Part shown: positions 62,154-64,000 of the stretch, one piece after another
Layout: each line of letters begins with the position of its first letter
How positions within the stretch are numbered: the stretch's first letter is position 1
Assembly: GCF_029269265.1 (NCBI RefSeq)
Contig: NZ_JARIXP010000002.1
Coordinates: forward strand, 352,444 to 416,443
DNA from: Rheinheimera sp. 1928-s
Lineage (GTDB): Bacteria > Pseudomonadota > Gammaproteobacteria > Enterobacterales > Alteromonadaceae
DNA: 64,000 bases
Reading direction: 5' to 3'
Program-made: the position numbers and the translations under genes
Notes under the pieces: generated by a model
Seen by the model: only the letters and a program-made list of their open reading frames with translations
The model's database searches: none
Told to the model about the DNA's origin: nothing

Positions 62154-63242
62154 GTGAAAAATATGAGCAGAAATTACAAGTACACAATAATTATCAGGTT
62201 TTCTACAGCAACAAATCGTTCTATTGGTAGTTTTAATGTAGAGTACCCATACTCAAGTAATTCAAGTTTAAAAGATAAGATTATAGTAAAAGAAAAATCG
62301 ATAAAAATAACGGCAAATCGTAGTAAAAAGACTGTCATATCTGATGTACTCCATAATGCAAATACTGCTATGAATCGACAGATTTCAAAATCTCTCGCTT
62401 ATTACTATGCCGCTGTAGGACAGCCAAACATAATTACAAGCATTAAAGTGTCTAGGCACCTGAGTGGGAAGCTGCAAGAAGAAAAGACGATTAATAAATC
62501 AGGCGTTCGTCAAATTATAAACTGTGACAATGGGATGGTTTATTTACAAAATATTAGTCGAATTGAACTTAAAACTGTTTGGGAAGAGTCAGAAGCTGGC
62601 CACGCTCTATTATACGCAATAACCCATCTCATAAGCTCCTGTTCATCACCCGAACCATTCCAAAGGTTTGAGGCGCTTTGGAAGTGTTTTAACTCCCTTT
62701 ACAAGCTGAAAGAGGGCAGTATGCAAGATTCCTCTTGCTTACAAAATTTGAGAGCTCATATGGTTGCTAACGTGTCGCTCTACCCATTGTCCAGAGCATT
62801 CGTAAACCCTATGACCCATGATGATATTTTCTCGATTGTCAACTGGCGTGATATGATCCTTAATGATTATAAACTTGAGTCTCAGAGTGGTTACCTTCTT
62901 GGCTTTATCCAACGTATTTCTGATGCGCGATTAATAAAGAAAATCGAAGACTCTTTGCCAATTCGTCAACAATTTTTGCAGAATAAGGGGCACTTACCAG
63001 CAGTTCAGACTCATATTCAGCAGCAAAAAGTGCTAAATGCGAATAATGATATAGAAGTGGTAGCATTCATGTGTCTTAAATATCTTTATTTTGCACGAAA
63101 TAAACTTGTGCATGCAGAACGAGTCCATCCGAGCTTTCATTGGGTAAAAGAGCATTCGAATGAAGAGTTGAAAATTGATAAATGTAGTCTGATTCTTAAG
63201 CTACTTGTCATCGATCTTTTAAACTTCAACACACAATTCTAA
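62154..63242 (+). CDS. Cassette gene: uncharacterised protein with HEPN-like R-X4-H motif
   Basis: A 362-residue protein. The N-terminal 120 residues look like a separate beta-rich domain; the C-terminal 220 are helical and contain YLYFARNKLVHAERVHPSF (about residue 320), whose R-N-K-L-V-H fits the R-X4-H catalytic motif of HEPN ribonucleases. The start is GTG 62154 or ATG 62163. Its stop TAA sits in the R'' box of the following attC-like site, and the cassette's 5' edge (GTTAGAG) matches that box at six of seven positions. Low GC. An RNase toxin or defence effector is the best guess; no named family was recognised. Confidence 0.7.
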   Translation: MKNMSRNYKYTIIIRFSTATNRSIGSFNVEYPYSSNSSLKDKIIVKEKSIKITANRSKKTVISDVLHNANTAMNRQISKSLAYYYAAVGQPNIITSIKVSRHLSGKLQEEKTINKSGVRQIINCDNGMVYLQNISRIELKTVWEESEAGHALLYAITHLISSCSSPEPFQRFEALWKCFNSLYKLKEGSMQDSSCLQNLRAHMVANVSLYPLSRAFVNPMTHDDIFSIVNWRDMILNDYKLESQSGYLLGFIQRISDARLIKKIEDSLPIRQQFLQNKGHLPAVQTHIQQQKVLNANNDIEVVAFMCLKYLYFARNKLVHAERVHPSFHWVKEHSNEELKIDKCSLILKLLVIDLLNFNTQF

Positions 63243-63340
63243 CAAGCATATCAAGGATGGGACTGCTAACAGTTTGCTCGGTTCCGCTTCACTTCACAGT
63301 TTTAGCAAACTATTATCAGCCTCTTACGCGAACGTTAGCC
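63237..63340 (+). repeat. attC-like site (HEPN cassette)
   Basis: A 104-base site: R'' TTCTAAC (63237-63243), R' GTTAGCC (63334-63340). Inner arms CTG-C-TAA-C-AGTTTGCT (63263-63278) and AGCAAACT-A-TTA-T-CAG (63304-63319) pair with two mismatches. The size and layout resemble Vibrio-type repeats. Confidence 0.75.
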
Positions 63341-63665
63341 TCGTTTGCTAATCCCTCAAAGGGCTGGTTCTGTGCCAATTGCAGACTTTGGCAGCGAATA
63401 AGGTCGAATACACAGTGTTATTTACTTTCACTAGATAACAAGTACGCTTTGAGGCTATGAGTAGGCCCAGTTATATGTTGCTGTAGTGGGGAAAATAAAC
63501 TAATTTTAGGAGTCGGCAGTCCGCTTTTGATAGAACATAGCTTGATTTGTACAGAACTTTTTTTCATGTCGACCACTTATCTGGTAAAACATGGAATTTC
63601 AAGCCAAAGAAAATATTAATTTTGTAATATGGATAATAGTTATCATTGAAGCATAGGAAATTGAC
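63341..63665. other. Non-coding 5' part of the next cassette
   Basis: About 325 bases. A long-range inverted repeat CCTCAAAG (near 63355) with CTTTGAGG (near 63450) is visible and could be a second, degenerate attC. The stretch 63620-63665 holds a possible promoter (TGGATAATAG) for the DUF262 gene. ORFs crossing this region overlap the attC-like site and are not supported. Confidence 0.4.
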
Positions 63666-64000
63666 ATGCCTGAAGAAGCTGAAAACAAAACGTTAGACCT
63701 GTATCCGATAGACTACCCATTTGAAACTTTAGTATCTAGGATAACTTCTAATCCCCCAAAAACTGTCTTAAATCCTGAATTCCAGAGGAAATATAAGTGG
63801 GACAAAGAAGGTTGGGGAAGAGCGTCGAAGTTTATTGAATCTTGCTTGATGAGAATCCCTTTGCCGTCATGTTATTTCGCTGAGGATGAAAATAGAAAGC
63901 AGCTAGTTATTGATGGCGTTCAGAGATTAACTACTATAGCCAAGTTTTTTAACGATGAGTTTGCACTGGAAGGGATGACAACCTTTAAAGACCTTGAGGG
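63666..64000 (+). CDS. DUF262 (GmrSD/ParB-like) protein, 3' end outside window
   Basis: The first 111 codons of a gene that continues past the window. The frame begins MPEEAENKTLDLYPIDYPFE and contains the DUF262 hallmarks NPEFQRKYKWDKEGW, FIESCLMRIPLPSCYF and VIDGVQRLTTIAKFF. DUF262 is the GmrS-like ParB/sulfiredoxin-fold NTPase found in type IV restriction enzymes and many defence proteins. Whether a DUF1524 nuclease domain follows cannot be seen. Confidence 0.85.
   Translation, partial: MPEEAENKTLDLYPIDYPFETLVSRITSNPPKTVLNPEFQRKYKWDKEGWGRASKFIESCLMRIPLPSCYFAEDENRKQLVIDGVQRLTTIAKFFNDEFALEGMTTFKDLE

Noticed and set aside
63257-63460. 67-residue ORF on the plus strand
   Set aside because: It runs through the attC-like site at 63237-63340, has no ribosome binding site and no protein-like pattern.
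1-64000. CRISPR arrays and rRNA genes
   Set aside because: No regularly spaced repeat arrays and no rRNA sequence were seen.

Overview
The window looks like a chromosomal segment of a gammaproteobacterium of the order Alteromonadales, most like Rheinheimera or Alishewanella. That placement is inferred from housekeeping gene order: nudF-yqiB-cpdA-yqiA-parE facing tolC, ygiF-glnE, rpsU-yqeY-dnaG-rpoD facing tsaD, plus TTA-rich leucine codon use. No rRNA was seen, no CRISPR array, and one tRNA gene.

Layout. 1-3400: the 3' end of valS, then an HxlR repressor facing an MFS exporter with two matching operators. 3400-7400: a class C serine hydrolase, and a BlaI-type repressor driving an M56 metallopeptidase that ends in ankyrin repeats. 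7400-17200: transport and sulfur/amino acid metabolism (NhaC antiporter, 2OG-Fe oxygenase, methionine gamma-lyase-like enzyme, dicarboxylate/amino acid symporter, TonB receptor, PEP mutase-like enzyme). 17400-34800: core genes (rraB, plsC, parC, a TPR protein, parE, yqiA, cpdA, yqiB, nudF, tolC, lpxL, glnE, ygiF, ygiM). 35100-36100: a lone HNH nuclease islet. 36500-53100: Lrp regulator and putA, an HD-GYP protein, ExeA/GspB-like proteins, cca, folK, folB, plsY, tsaD, the macromolecular synthesis operon and rpoD. Several families of short structured repeats sit just after stop codons in this core part.

From a CAU tRNA gene at 53398 (probably the lysidine type tRNA-Ile2) to the end of the window the DNA changes character and looks like an integrated mobile island. 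It holds a pentapeptide-repeat membrane protein, a complete tyrosine recombinase with a small overlapping partner, a replication core (XRE repressor with paired operators, AlpA-type HTH, RPA-type replication initiator, three iteron-like repeats) and, on both sides of that core, gene cassettes bounded by integron attC-like sites. I identify six attC candidates: four on the minus strand (56702-58234) and two on the plus strand (62101-63340). For five cassettes the base signature at the 5' edge can be compared with the R'' box at the 3' end of the same cassette. The match is exact in two, one base off in two and poor in one. Exact agreement is what the integron insertion mechanism predicts.

The plus-strand cassettes carry an FRG-domain protein and a protein with an R-X4-H HEPN-like motif; a DUF262 (GmrSD/ParB-like) gene follows and runs off the window. 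I read this as an integron-derived cassette cluster without an integron integrase, embedded in a tRNA-linked integrative element and carrying probable anti-phage genes. This is the most interesting part of the window. The cassette calls rest on boxes and arms read by eye, not on a covariance model.
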